From CAZUYC01 sp964624475 (GTDB taxonomy: Bacteria > Myxococcota_A > UBA9160 > SMWR01), in contig CAZUYC010000112.1 of the NCBI GenBank assembly GCA_964624475.1, positions 1-64,000 on the forward strand: 64,000 nucleotides of DNA, read 5' to 3'. Below, in pieces: positions 39,789 through 48,051 of this stretch (the stretch's first letter is position 1; the number at the start of each line of letters is the position of its first letter). The notes under the pieces are model-generated. The model did not search any database and was not told where the DNA came from. It worked only from the letters and a program-made list of their open reading frames with translations. Both the position numbers and the translations under genes were made by a program.

Positions 39789-41486
39789 ATGAGCGCCCCG
39801 ATGGCGGAGCGGATCACCTGGGAGCAGGCGCTCGCGGCGCTGACCGGGCCGGGAGCCCCCTTCGAGCTCGCCCTGGCCGAGGTGGCGGGGCGACCGACGC
39901 GCGTCTTCCGCAAGGCGCCGCCCTCGCTGCGCGCGCTCTTCGCCGGGGCCCGCGCGCGCGGTGGCGAGACCTTCCTCGTCTACGAGGACGAACGCCGCTC
40001 CTTCGCCGAGGTGATGGCGGAGGTCGATGCGCTCGCGGCGGCGCTCTGCGTGCGCTTCGGCGTGAGAGCCGGCGACCGCGTGGCGATCGCGATGCGCAAC
40101 TACCCCGAGTGGATCAGCGCCTTCGCCGCGGTCACCTCGATCGGGGCGATCGCGGTCTGCCTCAACGCCTGGTGGACCACCGACGAGCTCGCCTACGGCC
40201 TCGAGGATTCGGGCTCGCGCGTGCTGATCGGCGACCGCGAGCGCAGCCTGAGGGCCGTGCCCGTGCTCGGGCGCCTCGGCGTGCGCGCGATCGCGGTGCG
40301 CGCGCCCGGCGAGCTCCCGGAGGGCGCCGTGCGCTTCGAAGCGGTCCTGGCAAGGGGCGCGCGCATGCCCGAGGCATTGGTCGGGCCCGACCAGGACGCG
40401 CTCATCCTCTACACGTCGGGGACGACCGGCCGACCGAAGGGGGCGGTCTCGACCCACCGCGCCGTCCTCTCGGCGCTGCTCGCCTTCGGCTGCCGCGCGG
40501 CGATGACCTCGGCGATGCGCCCGCCGCGCGAGCCCCACCCCTACCCGCCCTGCTTCATCCTGACCGTGCCGCTCTTCCACGTGACGGGCCTCGTGCCGGT
40601 GATGCTCTCCTGCTTCGCGGGCGGGTTCCGGCTCGTCATGATGTACAAGTGGAGCCCCGAGCGCGCGCTCGAGCTGATCGAGCGCGAGCGGGTGACCCAG
40701 TTCGTGGGCGTCCCGACCATGGCGTGGGATCTGCTCGAGTCGCCCGACTTCGCGCGGCGCGACACCTCGAGCCTCCAGAACGTGGGCGGCGGCGGCGCGC
40801 CGGCGCCTCCCGAGCTCGTGCACCGCATCGACCGGAGCTTCGCGCGCGGGCGCCCGACGATCGGCTACGGCATGACCGAGACCAACGCCTACGGCCCGCA
40901 GAACGCGGGCGACGACTACGTGAAGAGGCCCCGCAGCACGGGCCGGGTCGTCCCGATCATGGAGATCCGCATCGTCGACGAGCAGGGGCGCGAGGTCCCG
41001 GCCGGCGAGATCGGCGAGATCTGCTTCCGCGGCGCGAACCTCTTCCGGGGCTACTGGGGCCAGCCCGAGGCCACGGCGGAGGCCTTCGTCGACGGCTGGC
41101 TGCGCAGCGGCGACCTCGGCCGCCTCGACGCCGAGAGCTTCCTCACCATCGAGGACCGCAAGAAGGACATGGTCCTGCGCGGCGGCGAGAACGTCTACAG
41201 CGCCGAGGTCGAGGCCGCCCTCTACGAGCATCCGGGCGTGCACGAGGCGGCCGTCTTCGGCGTGCCCCACGCGCGGCTCGGCGAGGAGGTGGCGGCGGCC
41301 GTGGTGCCGAAGTCCGGCGCGCTGCTCGACCCGGCCGAGCTCCGCGCGCACGTGGCCGAGCGACTCGCGGCCTTCAAGGTCCCGACCGTCTGGGCGATCC
41401 GCGGCGAGCGCCTCCCGCGCACCGCCACCGGCAAGATCCTGAAGCGCGAGCTGCGCGACGAGCTCCTGGCAAAGCGCGACGCGTAG
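39789..41486 (+). CDS. long-chain fatty-acid-CoA ligase / AMP-binding enzyme
   Basis: A 565-residue ANL-superfamily enzyme. It has ILYTSGTTGRPKGAVSTH (P-loop, near 206-223), VPLFHVTGLVPVML, IGYGMTETNAYGPQ (A5), GWLRSGDLGRLDAESFL (A7, adenylate ribose Asp) and the C-domain hinge TIEDRKKDMVLRGGENVYSAEVE with Lys in RTATGKILKREL (A10). All catalytic elements are intact. It activates carboxylic acids to acyl-CoA through acyl-AMP, feeding the acyl-CoA dehydrogenases. ATG 39789 lies 20 bases after the protease stop. Confidence 0.92.
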   Translation: MSAPMAERITWEQALAALTGPGAPFELALAEVAGRPTRVFRKAPPSLRALFAGARARGGETFLVYEDERRSFAEVMAEVDALAAALCVRFGVRAGDRVAIAMRNYPEWISAFAAVTSIGAIAVCLNAWWTTDELAYGLEDSGSRVLIGDRERSLRAVPVLGRLGVRAIAVRAPGELPEGAVRFEAVLARGARMPEALVGPDQDALILYTSGTTGRPKGAVSTHRAVLSALLAFGCRAAMTSAMRPPREPHPYPPCFILTVPLFHVTGLVPVMLSCFAGGFRLVMMYKWSPERALELIERERVTQFVGVPTMAWDLLESPDFARRDTSSLQNVGGGGAPAPPELVHRIDRSFARGRPTIGYGMTETNAYGPQNAGDDYVKRPRSTGRVVPIMEIRIVDEQGREVPAGEIGEICFRGANLFRGYWGQPEATAEAFVDGWLRSGDLGRLDAESFLTIEDRKKDMVLRGGENVYSAEVEAALYEHPGVHEAAVFGVPHARLGEEVAAAVVPKSGALLDPAELRAHVAERLAAFKVPTVWAIRGERLPRTATGKILKRELRDELLAKRDA

Positions 41487-41504
41487 GGGCGCGCGCCCCG
41501 GCCC

Positions 41505-42512
41505 CTATGCGAGCCGCCCGAGCAGACGCCGGCCGGGGGAGCAGGCCGCGGCCAGCGCGTCCCGCCCGGCGCGGGGAAGCTTCTCGAAGCGGCCGGGCGG
41601 GGCGCCGCGCACGAGCGCGGCGGCGCGCGGGATCCAGCCTTCGCGGTCGGCTCCGAGCTCGAAGAACTCGCGCACGCTCTCGAGCGCCGCGCGCGGGCGC
41701 GCGACGAGGTCCTCGAAGCGCAGCTCCCGCCAGCGCTCGCGGCCGATCCGGGGCCGGGCCGCGAGGCCGCGCACGAGCTGGTCCGTCCAGTAGCGCCCGA
41801 AGTACTCGGCCGGCGGGCGCGAGGCCAGGATCCTCGTCACCGCATCGTCGTCCGTCGGCTCGGCGTGGAGGTCGAGCGGGCCGAGCTCGGAGACGCGCCG
41901 TCCGTCCTGCGTCGGTACGTCGTAGATCACCGAGATCGGGAGCCGGTAGGCGTGGTGCTCGCGCATCGAGAGCGCGGCTTCCGGCCCGTCGCGGTGGATG
42001 TGCAGGAAACGCGCCTCGGGGAAGGCCTCCACGAGCGGCCCCAGGTAGTCGATCGAGGAGCCGGAGCGCTCGATCCAGAGCGCGCGGCCTGTCCGCTCGG
42101 CGAGCCAGGCGAAGAGTACGCGGTGATGCGCCACCGCGGGCGCCGCCGGACGCGTGCGCAGAAACGCCACGGTCTCGTCGTAGAGCTCGTCGGGTCGGTC
42201 GCAGACGCGCGGAATCGCGTTGGCGAGGATCCACGGGAGCCCGTCCCCGCGCCGGTAGCGCATACCCGGGCCGAAGGGATAGATCACCTCCGGGACCTCG
42301 TAACCGCGCCGCATCACGGCCGTCAGGAACGGCTGCTCGGCGCAGACGAGGGCGGCGAACTCCGCGCCGCCGATCGGCCCGGGCGCGAAGCGCTTTGCTA
42401 CGTCGAGACCGTTCAGGTACTCGAAGATCGAGAGCACACGCGGGCACTCGGCGAGCATCCGCGAGAGGAGCGTCGACCCGCAGCGCCCCGTCCCGACGAT
42501 GAAGCGGTCCAA
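41505..42512 (-). CDS. sulfotransferase family protein
   Basis: A 335-residue protein with RFIVGTGRCGSTLLSRMLAE (5'-PSB P-loop, near residues 3-22), ARFLHIHRDGPEAALSMREHHAYRL (3'-PB Arg/Ser region, near 165-189) and RWRELRFEDLVARPRAALESVREFFEL near the C-terminus. These mark the widespread bacterial PAPS-dependent sulfotransferase group. It would transfer sulfate to a lipid, glycan or small molecule. It is complete, unlike the relic at 3455-3743. It is divergent from the DUF1214-like gene and convergent with the ligase. Confidence 0.88.
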   Translation of the reverse strand: MDRFIVGTGRCGSTLLSRMLAECPRVLSIFEYLNGLDVAKRFAPGPIGGAEFAALVCAEQPFLTAVMRRGYEVPEVIYPFGPGMRYRRGDGLPWILANAIPRVCDRPDELYDETVAFLRTRPAAPAVAHHRVLFAWLAERTGRALWIERSGSSIDYLGPLVEAFPEARFLHIHRDGPEAALSMREHHAYRLPISVIYDVPTQDGRRVSELGPLDLHAEPTDDDAVTRILASRPPAEYFGRYWTDQLVRGLAARPRIGRERWRELRFEDLVARPRAALESVREFFELGADREGWIPRAAALVRGAPPGRFEKLPRAGRDALAAACSPGRRLLGRLA

Positions 42513-42559
42513 ACGCGCCTCTCCGCGTGGTAGGCTCGCGAGGATACGGGGAGACGGCG

Positions 42560-43741
42560 ATGGGAGCGAGCCTCGACGCCGAGTGGCAGGCCTTCTGCTC
42601 CGCGCTGCGCGACGCCGAGCGCATCGTCCTGGCCGAGGGTGCGCCGGACGCGCCGCGCGACCGCGCCGAGGGCTTCCGCTATCTGACGCGCTTCCTCGCG
42701 GCGGGGATCGCGAACTGCGTGGCGCACGCCGATCCCGACCATCCCGTCTTCGGCCGCATGATCGACTACACGATGCCCTGGGGCCTCGACAACCCGGACA
42801 CCCTCTACCTCCAGGCCCCCGTGCGGGGCGGCGCGCGCTACCGGATCCAGGGCAATCGCGGGAGTGCCCACCACCTCGACGTCCAGGTGAACTTCGGACA
42901 CTTCTCGCAGGGTGAGATCGCGAGCTTCGGGACGATCGACTCGATCGACGGGCTCCGCCTCGCCACCGCCCCCGACGGATCCTTCGAGCTCACGCTCTCG
43001 GAGGAGGCGCGCGACGGGAACCACCTGCGGCTCGCGCCGAACGCCGAGTTCGTGCTCGTGCGCCAGTACTTCGCCGATTGGGAGCGCGAGCGCCCGGCCG
43101 ACCTCTGGATCGAGCGCGAGGGCGCAGCGTGGCCGATCCCTCCGCCCGAGCCGGAGCAGGTGGCGGCGCGGCTCGCGCGCCTGCGCGAGTGGCTCGAGAA
43201 GGGCGCCGCGCTCTGGGATCGCATGAGCCGCGGGCTGCTCTCGATGCCGCCGAACACGCTGGTGGTGCACCACGCCGCCGCCGCGGGCGAGCGCAGCGGC
43301 ATGCGCGGCCAGGCCTACGGCATGGGGAACTTCCACTGCGCTCCCGACGAGGCCGTGATCGTCGAGCTCGCCCCCCCGCGCTGCCGGCACTGGAGCCTCT
43401 CGCTCGCGAATTTCTGGTGGGAGGCCGTCGAGTACGCGTCGCGCCAGAGCTCGCTGAACCAGCACCAGGCCCGCCTCGACGCGGACGGGCGCCTGCGCGC
43501 GGTGATCGCCCACGCGGACCCCGGGGTCCCGAACTGGCTCGACCCGGCGGGAAACCTCCGCGGCACGCTTGCCGCGCGCTTCCTGCTCGCCGACGCCGCG
43601 CCGGCGCCCGTGCTCCGCGCCGTCCCGCTCGCGCGCCTCCGCCACGAGCTCCCGCCCGAGACGCCGCACGTCTCCGCCCCGGATCGCGCGGAGAGCCTCG
43701 CCCACCGCCGGCGCGCGGTCCTGCGCCGCTTCCGCTGCTGA
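42560..43741 (+). CDS. DUF1214-like protein of unknown function
   Basis: A 393-residue soluble protein. VFGRMIDYTMPWGLDNPDTLYLQAPVRGGARYRIQGNRG and the C-terminal NFHCAPDEAVIVELAPPRCRHWSLSLANFWWEAVEYASRQSSLN match the DUF1214/DUF1254-like group (quoted here as fragments of two regions). Members are common beside lipid and steroid-degradation genes, often annotated as hypothetical. No signal peptide is visible. ATG 42560 is preceded by a GGGGAGA site. No catalytic residues can be named. Confidence 0.72.
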   Translation: MGASLDAEWQAFCSALRDAERIVLAEGAPDAPRDRAEGFRYLTRFLAAGIANCVAHADPDHPVFGRMIDYTMPWGLDNPDTLYLQAPVRGGARYRIQGNRGSAHHLDVQVNFGHFSQGEIASFGTIDSIDGLRLATAPDGSFELTLSEEARDGNHLRLAPNAEFVLVRQYFADWERERPADLWIEREGAAWPIPPPEPEQVAARLARLREWLEKGAALWDRMSRGLLSMPPNTLVVHHAAAAGERSGMRGQAYGMGNFHCAPDEAVIVELAPPRCRHWSLSLANFWWEAVEYASRQSSLNQHQARLDADGRLRAVIAHADPGVPNWLDPAGNLRGTLAARFLLADAAPAPVLRAVPLARLRHELPPETPHVSAPDRAESLAHRRRAVLRRFRC

Positions 43742-43756
43742 GGGAGCCGGACCCTC

Positions 43757-44317
43757 TCAGCCCTCCGCCTCGGGATCTGCCGCCTGGGCCGCTCGCCAGA
43801 GCTCGCTGAACTTCTCGCGCACGAACGGGTGGAGTTCATCCGCGAACGACGCTAGAAGTCGGGTGGCCCGGATCAGCTCGAGCACGTCGGCCAGGTCCCG
43901 GAGGCGATGCGGCGCCGTCATCCCGGAGGCGAGCTTCAGCTCCACGAGCTTCGCGAGCGGGAGCACGGCGACCCGCCGCCCACGGAGGGCGGTCGTTGCG
44001 GGGTCCGGGAACGCCACGGGCTTGGGCAGGCCGTCGCCGGGGTAGTCGCCCGTCAGCAGCACGTCGATCGGTACGCCGTTCTCGGTGTCGCGCATCCCCT
44101 TGCTGCCGGCGAAGCGCTCGACGTAGCCATGACCGAGAAAGTGTTCCTTGAACTGCGCCAGCCCCTCGCGCGTGACGAGCACGTCGACATCCACGGTCAC
44201 CCGGCGGTAGCCGTGTTCGCCGAGCGCCAACGCGCCGACGATCGCGTACGGAATACCCTGCTCTTCCAGGTGGCGGGTCAGCTTCTCGAGGGCCCGTTGG
44301 ACGTCGGCCTCACCCAT
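43757..44317 (-). CDS. nucleotidyltransferase-like protein (AbiEii/MNT type)
   Basis: A 186-residue protein with YAIVGALALGEHGYRRVTVDVDVLV (G-A/S...D-x-D metal motif near residues 20-45), PIDVLLTGDYPG (third acid) and LVELKLASGMTAPHRLRDLADVLEL. The GG/GA-x9-DxD arrangement plus a KxxxxxR-D-x-x-D segment is that of AbiEii/MNT-type nucleotidyltransferases, including toxin components that transfer NMP to RNA or proteins. No AbiEi or HEPN partner is adjacent, so a free-standing housekeeping or orphan role is possible. ATG 44317 has GAGG ten bases upstream. Confidence 0.75.
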   Translation of the reverse strand: MGEADVQRALEKLTRHLEEQGIPYAIVGALALGEHGYRRVTVDVDVLVTREGLAQFKEHFLGHGYVERFAGSKGMRDTENGVPIDVLLTGDYPGDGLPKPVAFPDPATTALRGRRVAVLPLAKLVELKLASGMTAPHRLRDLADVLELIRATRLLASFADELHPFVREKFSELWRAAQAADPEAEG

Positions 44318-44473
44318 GAAGAACCTCGTGGCGTGCCCCGCACCCTCGAGCAGCCGGGCTTCGCGCTCGGGGGCGAGCCGCGGCGCGTTCGCCCACGCAC
44401 CGCTCCGGTCTGCATGCGCGCGTTCCTGCACGAGCGGGAATCTAGCGAAAGTGCGCCTCGAAGAGGCGCCCAC

Positions 44474-44863
44474 TCAGAAGACGAGCACGAGGAGCCCCAC
44501 GCCCGCGAGGGCGAGCAGCAGCCGGCGCTGATCGCTGCGGCGGCGGTCGGACTCGAGGGCGAGCTCCGCGGAGATACCCGACATCGCCCGGTGTATCTCG
44601 CCCTCGAGCGCCGCGAGGCGCCCCTCGAGCAGGTGGAGGAGGCGCTCCTCGACCTCCGGGACGCGCTTGCCGAGGGTCTCCTCGAGGGCGGCGAGCTGCC
44701 GCTCGATCGAGGTGACGCGTTCGAAGATCGCGCCCTCCCACCGGATCTCGCCGGGATCCGCGAGGACCTCCGCAGCGTCGCCCGCGGAGAGCTCGCCCGC
44801 ATCGAGCTCCAGCTGGGAGCGGCGCGCCTCGGCCCGCCGCAGCGCCTCGTAGACGTTCCCCAT
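44474..44863 (-). CDS. small coiled-coil protein with C-terminal membrane anchor
   Basis: A 129-residue protein. It starts MGNVYEALRRAEARRSQLEL, a sequence resembling the N-terminus of polysaccharide-biosynthesis tyrosine autokinases. The centre (residues 45-105) is rich in Glu/Leu/Arg heptads (SIERQLAALEETLGKRVPEVEERLLHLLE), predicting a coiled coil. The last 15 residues (LLLALAGVGLLVLVF) form a tail-anchor helix. No enzyme domain is present. A role as an adaptor to a capsule or exopolysaccharide kinase is only a guess. Confidence 0.65.
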   Translation of the reverse strand: MGNVYEALRRAEARRSQLELDAGELSAGDAAEVLADPGEIRWEGAIFERVTSIERQLAALEETLGKRVPEVEERLLHLLEGRLAALEGEIHRAMSGISAELALESDRRRSDQRRLLLALAGVGLLVLVF

Positions 44864-44902
44864 CGGTTACCCCCTCCCGCCGGCCACCCGGCGGCCCATT
44901 CT

Positions 44903-45082
44903 AGCCCGCATGTCTCACCAGGGCGCGTAGCGAGGCGGCGCAGATGCCTGTCCTGGCCCGAGATCGCGACCGAGGGAAGCGGAGGCGTAGCCGACGCTAC
45001 GTCGAGCACCCGCAGGGAGCGATCTCGGGCCAGGGCGGGCAGATGCGTCGCCGCAGTAGCGCCCTGGTGAGACATGCGGGCT
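44903..45082. repeat. 180-bp near-palindromic element with perfect 24-bp terminal inverted repeats
   Basis: The arms 44903-44926 and 45059-45082 are perfect reverse complements. Inside, CTGGCCCGAGATCGC (about 44953-44967) pairs with GCGATCTCGGGCCAG (about 45019-45033). The centre is CGTAGC-CGAC-GCTACG (44986-45001). Between the paired blocks the two halves are still partly complementary, so the whole unit can fold as one cruciform. It lies between divergent genes, so it is not a simple terminator. The outer arms differ from those of the element at 22145-22336, but the central GTAGC-N4-GCTAC is shared. Confidence 0.82.
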
Positions 45083-45126
45083 GGCCCGCCTTGCGCCTCG
45101 GCGGCGCCGCCCGCGATCCTGCCCGG

Positions 45127-46974
45127 GTGAGCTCAGCAGAGGTCGCCTGCACCCCCGCGGAGTGCCCCCACCGGCCGCCCTGTCCCGGCTGCCCGCGCTG
45201 GGGCGAGAACGGTGTGCCGGAGCCGGCGCTCCGCCGGCTCTCCGAGCTGGCCGCGGCGCACGGGATCGCGCCGCCCGCGGTCGTGTCCGGTCCTGCATTC
45301 GGCCACCGCCACCGCGCGCGGCTCATGGTGCGCGGCCGAAGCCGCGCGCCGAAGGTCGGCCTCTTCCAGGCGGGGACGCACCGGATCGTCGACATCCCGC
45401 GCTGCGCCGTCCACCATCCGCGCATCAACGAGGTGGCGGCGGCCCTCCGGCGCGCGGTGCGCGCCACCGGGACCGAGCCCTATGCCGACCGGCCGCACGT
45501 GGGCGAGCTGCGCGCCGTGCAGGTCGTGGTGGAGCGCGCGAGCGGCCGCGTGCAGGTCGTGCTGGTCGCCCGCTCGGGCGACCCGCACTCGCTCGACGCG
45601 CTGGCCGCGGCGCTCCGCGCCGAGCTCGGCGACGCGCTCCAGGGCCTCTTCTGGAACGGGAACCCGGAGCGCACGAACGCGATCCTCGGCCCCCACTGGC
45701 GCCTGCTCCACGGAGAGCCGATGCTGCGCGAGAGCGTCGCCGGCACGGCGGTCTTCTTCCCACCGGGCGCCTTCGGCCAGAGCAACCTCCCGCTCTTCGA
45801 GCGCATCGCCGCGCGCGTCGCGGGCTGGGTTCCGGAGGGTGACCGGGTGGTCGAGTACCACGCGGGCTGCGGCGCGCTCGGGCTCGGACTCCTCGCGCGC
45901 GCGGCGCGCCTGGTGATGAACGAGCGCGAGCCCGCGGCGCTCGAGGGCCTCGCGCGCGGCCTCGCGGAGCTCCCGTCGCGGCTGCGCGAGCGGGCCGAGA
46001 TCGCCCCCGGGCCGGCGGCAGAGCACGCCGCGCGGGTCGCCGAGGCGGGGTGCGTCGTCGTCGACCCGCCGCGCCGCGGCCTCGACCCCGAGCTGCTCCG
46101 CGCGCTCCGGGCCGCGCCGCCCGCACGGCTCGTCTACGTGAGCTGCGGGCTCGACGCGTTCCTGCGCGAGGCCGCCGAGCTCGCCGCGGCCGGCCTCGTC
46201 CCGGCGGAGCTCGCCGTCTTCGCCCTCTTCCCGTACACGGAGCACGTCGAGACCGTGGCCCGCTTCGAGCGCCGCGCGGGGCCAGCGAAGCTCGCGGCCC
46301 TACCCGGCTCCCTGGACGGCGAAGCCCTCGCGCTCGGCCGCGAGGGCCAGGCCGCGATCGAAGGTGTGAACGACGAGATCGCGCGGCGCACCGGCGGCCC
46401 AGGCCAGCGCGGCCCCGAGCTGGAGCGCATCGGCGGCGCGCAGCGCATGTACGCGAAGCAGGCGGCAGGCGAGCGCCTTCACGCGCTCGACGTCGGTGAC
46501 CACGTGCGTACGCATGAGGACCTCCTCGCAGAGCTCCTCGGCCTCCCGGGAGCTGCGCTCCGCGAGCGAGCCCTCGCGCACGAGCCGTCGCAACGCGGAC
46601 ACCACCTCGACGGGCGTGAGCGTCCAGGTCACCAGCTCGCCATCCGCCGCGAGCCAGCGCTCGACCTCGGCCGAGGAGCCCTGACGGACGACGAGGGGAA
46701 CGATGGCGGAGCTGTCCCAGAACCTCAACGCGTCTCCTCGCGCTCCGCGAGCAGCGCAGCCACGACGTCGACCCGCACGCGCGGCCGGCGGGCGAGGAGC
46801 GCGGGCTCGAGCCGGCCGCGAGCCCTTCGCAGCACGCCGCGCCGCTCGAGCATCGCGAGGCGCTCGGCGTCCGAGCCGGCCTCGCCGCTCTCACCTGCCG
46901 GCTCGATGCGCGCGATCACCTGCTCGCGGTCGCGTACGAGGATCGCCTCCCCGCGGCGGACGAGGCGCAGGTAG
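45127..46974 (+). CDS. RNA (uracil-5-)methyltransferase, TrmA/RlmD-like, with run-on C-terminus
   Basis: The homologous part is residues 1 to about 384. It has a possible iron-sulfur motif (CPHRPPCPGCP near the N-terminus), AVFFPPGAFGQSNLPLFERI, VVEYHAGCGALGLGLLARAA (SAM motif), CVVVDPPRRGLDP and RLVYVSCGLDAFLREA with the catalytic Cys. The ending VETVARFER is normal for the family, but no stop follows. The frame continues for about 230 codons through the antisense of the vapC and vapB genes to 46974. GTG 45127 is chosen just before the Cys cluster. The enzyme would make m5U in rRNA or tRNA. Confidence 0.8.
   Translation: MSSAEVACTPAECPHRPPCPGCPRWGENGVPEPALRRLSELAAAHGIAPPAVVSGPAFGHRHRARLMVRGRSRAPKVGLFQAGTHRIVDIPRCAVHHPRINEVAAALRRAVRATGTEPYADRPHVGELRAVQVVVERASGRVQVVLVARSGDPHSLDALAAALRAELGDALQGLFWNGNPERTNAILGPHWRLLHGEPMLRESVAGTAVFFPPGAFGQSNLPLFERIAARVAGWVPEGDRVVEYHAGCGALGLGLLARAARLVMNEREPAALEGLARGLAELPSRLRERAEIAPGPAAEHAARVAEAGCVVVDPPRRGLDPELLRALRAAPPARLVYVSCGLDAFLREAAELAAAGLVPAELAVFALFPYTEHVETVARFERRAGPAKLAALPGSLDGEALALGREGQAAIEGVNDEIARRTGGPGQRGPELERIGGAQRMYAKQAAGERLHALDVGDHVRTHEDLLAELLGLPGAALRERALAHEPSQRGHHLDGRERPGHQLAIRREPALDLGRGALTDDEGNDGGAVPEPQRVSSRSASSAATTSTRTRGRRARSAGSSRPRALRSTPRRSSIARRSASEPASPLSPAGSMRAITCSRSRTRIASPRRTRRR
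46300..46728 (-). CDS. vapC: VapC-type PIN-domain toxin
   Basis: A 142-residue PIN protein: MRFWDSSAIVPLVVRQG (Asp5), LTPVEVVSALRRLV (Glu near 41), LRAADALQLGAALAWA (Asp near 99) and VHTFDRGLALAAEREGF (Asp near 122). All four metal-site acids are present. It overlaps its antitoxin by four bases (ATGA at 46725-46728). Its 3' end lies about 20 bases beyond the point where the methyltransferase homology ends on the other strand. Confidence 0.9.
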   Translation of the reverse strand: MRFWDSSAIVPLVVRQGSSAEVERWLAADGELVTWTLTPVEVVSALRRLVREGSLAERSSREAEELCEEVLMRTHVVTDVERVKALACRLLRVHALRAADALQLGAALAWAAGAPRDLVVHTFDRGLALAAEREGFAVQGAG

Positions 46975-47018
46975 TGCGAGAGCCGGTTCTTGAGCTCGGC
47001 GACGTTCACTGCCTTCAT
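46725..47018 (-). CDS. Phd/YefM-type antitoxin
   Basis: A 97-residue protein starting MKAVNVAELKNRLSHYLRLV and continuing RRGEAILVRDREQVIARIEP, the Phd/YefM antitoxin N-domain that binds DNA. The C-terminal half (LERRGVLRRARGRLEPALLARRP...) should wrap the PIN toxin. Repression of the shared promoter upstream of 47018 is expected. A near-direct repeat (GCTACTTGATAGCTACTTCAT) around 47021-47040 just upstream could be its operator. Confidence 0.88.
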   Translation of the reverse strand: MKAVNVAELKNRLSHYLRLVRRGEAILVRDREQVIARIEPAGESGEAGSDAERLAMLERRGVLRRARGRLEPALLARRPRVRVDVVAALLAEREETR

Positions 47019-47020
47019 GG

Positions 47021-47040
47021 CTACTTGATAGCTACTTCAT
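47021..47040. promoter_or_regulatory. tandem GCTACTT repeat, candidate antitoxin operator
   Basis: Immediately upstream of the antitoxin start the sequence reads GCTACTTGATAGCTACTTCA: GCTACTT occurs twice, 11 bases apart (about one helical turn). Direct or inverted repeats at this spot are common operators for Phd/YefM repressors. It is also less GC-rich than its surroundings, as expected of a promoter. Confidence 0.4.
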
Positions 47041-47300
47041 CGGGCGAGTGCAAGTCGGATCCGCTCCCGGCCCACGCGGGCGGCGCGCCAATCGCCTTCG
47101 CCGACCCGGCGCAGATCGCCAGCCTCGCCCGCGCGCTCGCAGCCATCGAGCGCGGGCGCTGGAGGGCCGGCCCGAGTCGCCCGCCGGCCGCACCCTCGAC
47201 TCGACGTTCGCGCAGCGAGCTGCTTCCCTCTCTCCCGCCTTCCCGTCCGGCCCGGCTCCGCGGACCGTGGCGCGAGCGCGCAGGTCGGGGGGAGCTGCGA
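47041..47300. other. intergenic stretch without recognised gene
   Basis: These 260 bases between the toxin-antitoxin promoter and the lysoplasmalogenase gene contain no supported gene. An open frame continues upstream of the lysoplasmalogenase ATG, but its Arg/Pro/Ser-rich translation has no family resemblance. No strong promoter or terminator was seen. Confidence 0.4.
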
Positions 47301-47954
47301 ATGATCTTCTGGGTCGTGCTCTGCGCGGCGGCCTGCGCGGTGCTGCTGCTCTGCCTCCAGCGGCGCTCGACCCTCGGCGTGTGGCTCTCGAAGCCCGTCG
47401 CCGCAGGTGCATTCGTCGGCGCGAGCATCGCGATCGGTGGGCTCGAGTGGAGCTTCGGTCGCTGGATCGTGGTCGCGCTCGGCTTCTCCTGGATCGGCGA
47501 CGTGCTCCTGATTCCGGCCGGAACCGGAGCACCGTTCCGCGCCGGGATCGCGAGCTTCGCCGCCGCCCATCTCGCTTTTTCCGTCGCCTTCCTGAGCGGC
47601 GGCATCGCGACGGGCCCATCGCTCGCGGCGGCGGGGCTGCTCGCGCCGCTGCTCCTCGCGGTCGCGCGCCGGCTGCGCGGGGACCTTCGCGGACCGCTGC
47701 GCTGGGCGGTGCCCGCGTACGTCGCGGTGATCGGTGCCATGGTCGCCCTCTCCGCGGGGGCGGCCGTCGCGCTGGGACGCCCGGCGCTCGCCGTCGGTGC
47801 CGCGCTCTTCGCGCTCTCGGACCTCTCCGTCGCTCGCGAGCGCTTCGCCGCCCCCGGGCTCGCCAACTCGCTCTGGGGTCTCCCCGCGTACTTCTGTGCC
47901 CAGATGCTCCTCGCGCTCGCCGCCGGCCCACCCCGGGTCGACGGCGCGCCCTGA
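47301..47954 (+). CDS. lysoplasmalogenase (YhhN/TMEM86 family)
   Basis: A 217-residue membrane protein with about eight hydrophobic helices. Family motifs: LSKPVAAGAFVGASI near residues 29-43, WIVVALGFSWIGDVLLI (Gly/Asp near 65), SFAAAHLAFSVAF, and GAALFALSDLSVARERF with the second conserved Asp (near 178). The YhhN/TMEM86 family hydrolyses the vinyl-ether bond of lysoplasmalogens. GGGGGGAG precedes ATG 47301. It is convergent with the helicase gene. Confidence 0.88.
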   Translation: MIFWVVLCAAACAVLLLCLQRRSTLGVWLSKPVAAGAFVGASIAIGGLEWSFGRWIVVALGFSWIGDVLLIPAGTGAPFRAGIASFAAAHLAFSVAFLSGGIATGPSLAAAGLLAPLLLAVARRLRGDLRGPLRWAVPAYVAVIGAMVALSAGAAVALGRPALAVGAALFALSDLSVARERFAAPGLANSLWGLPAYFCAQMLLALAAGPPRVDGAP

Positions 47955-48051
47955 GGCCACGCGCACTTCGACCTCGAGCCCGGCAGCGAAGCGGGGCACC
48001 GCGCGCGCTCGAGACCCGAGGCGCGCCGCGGGCGCCCTGCCGCTCTAGAAT

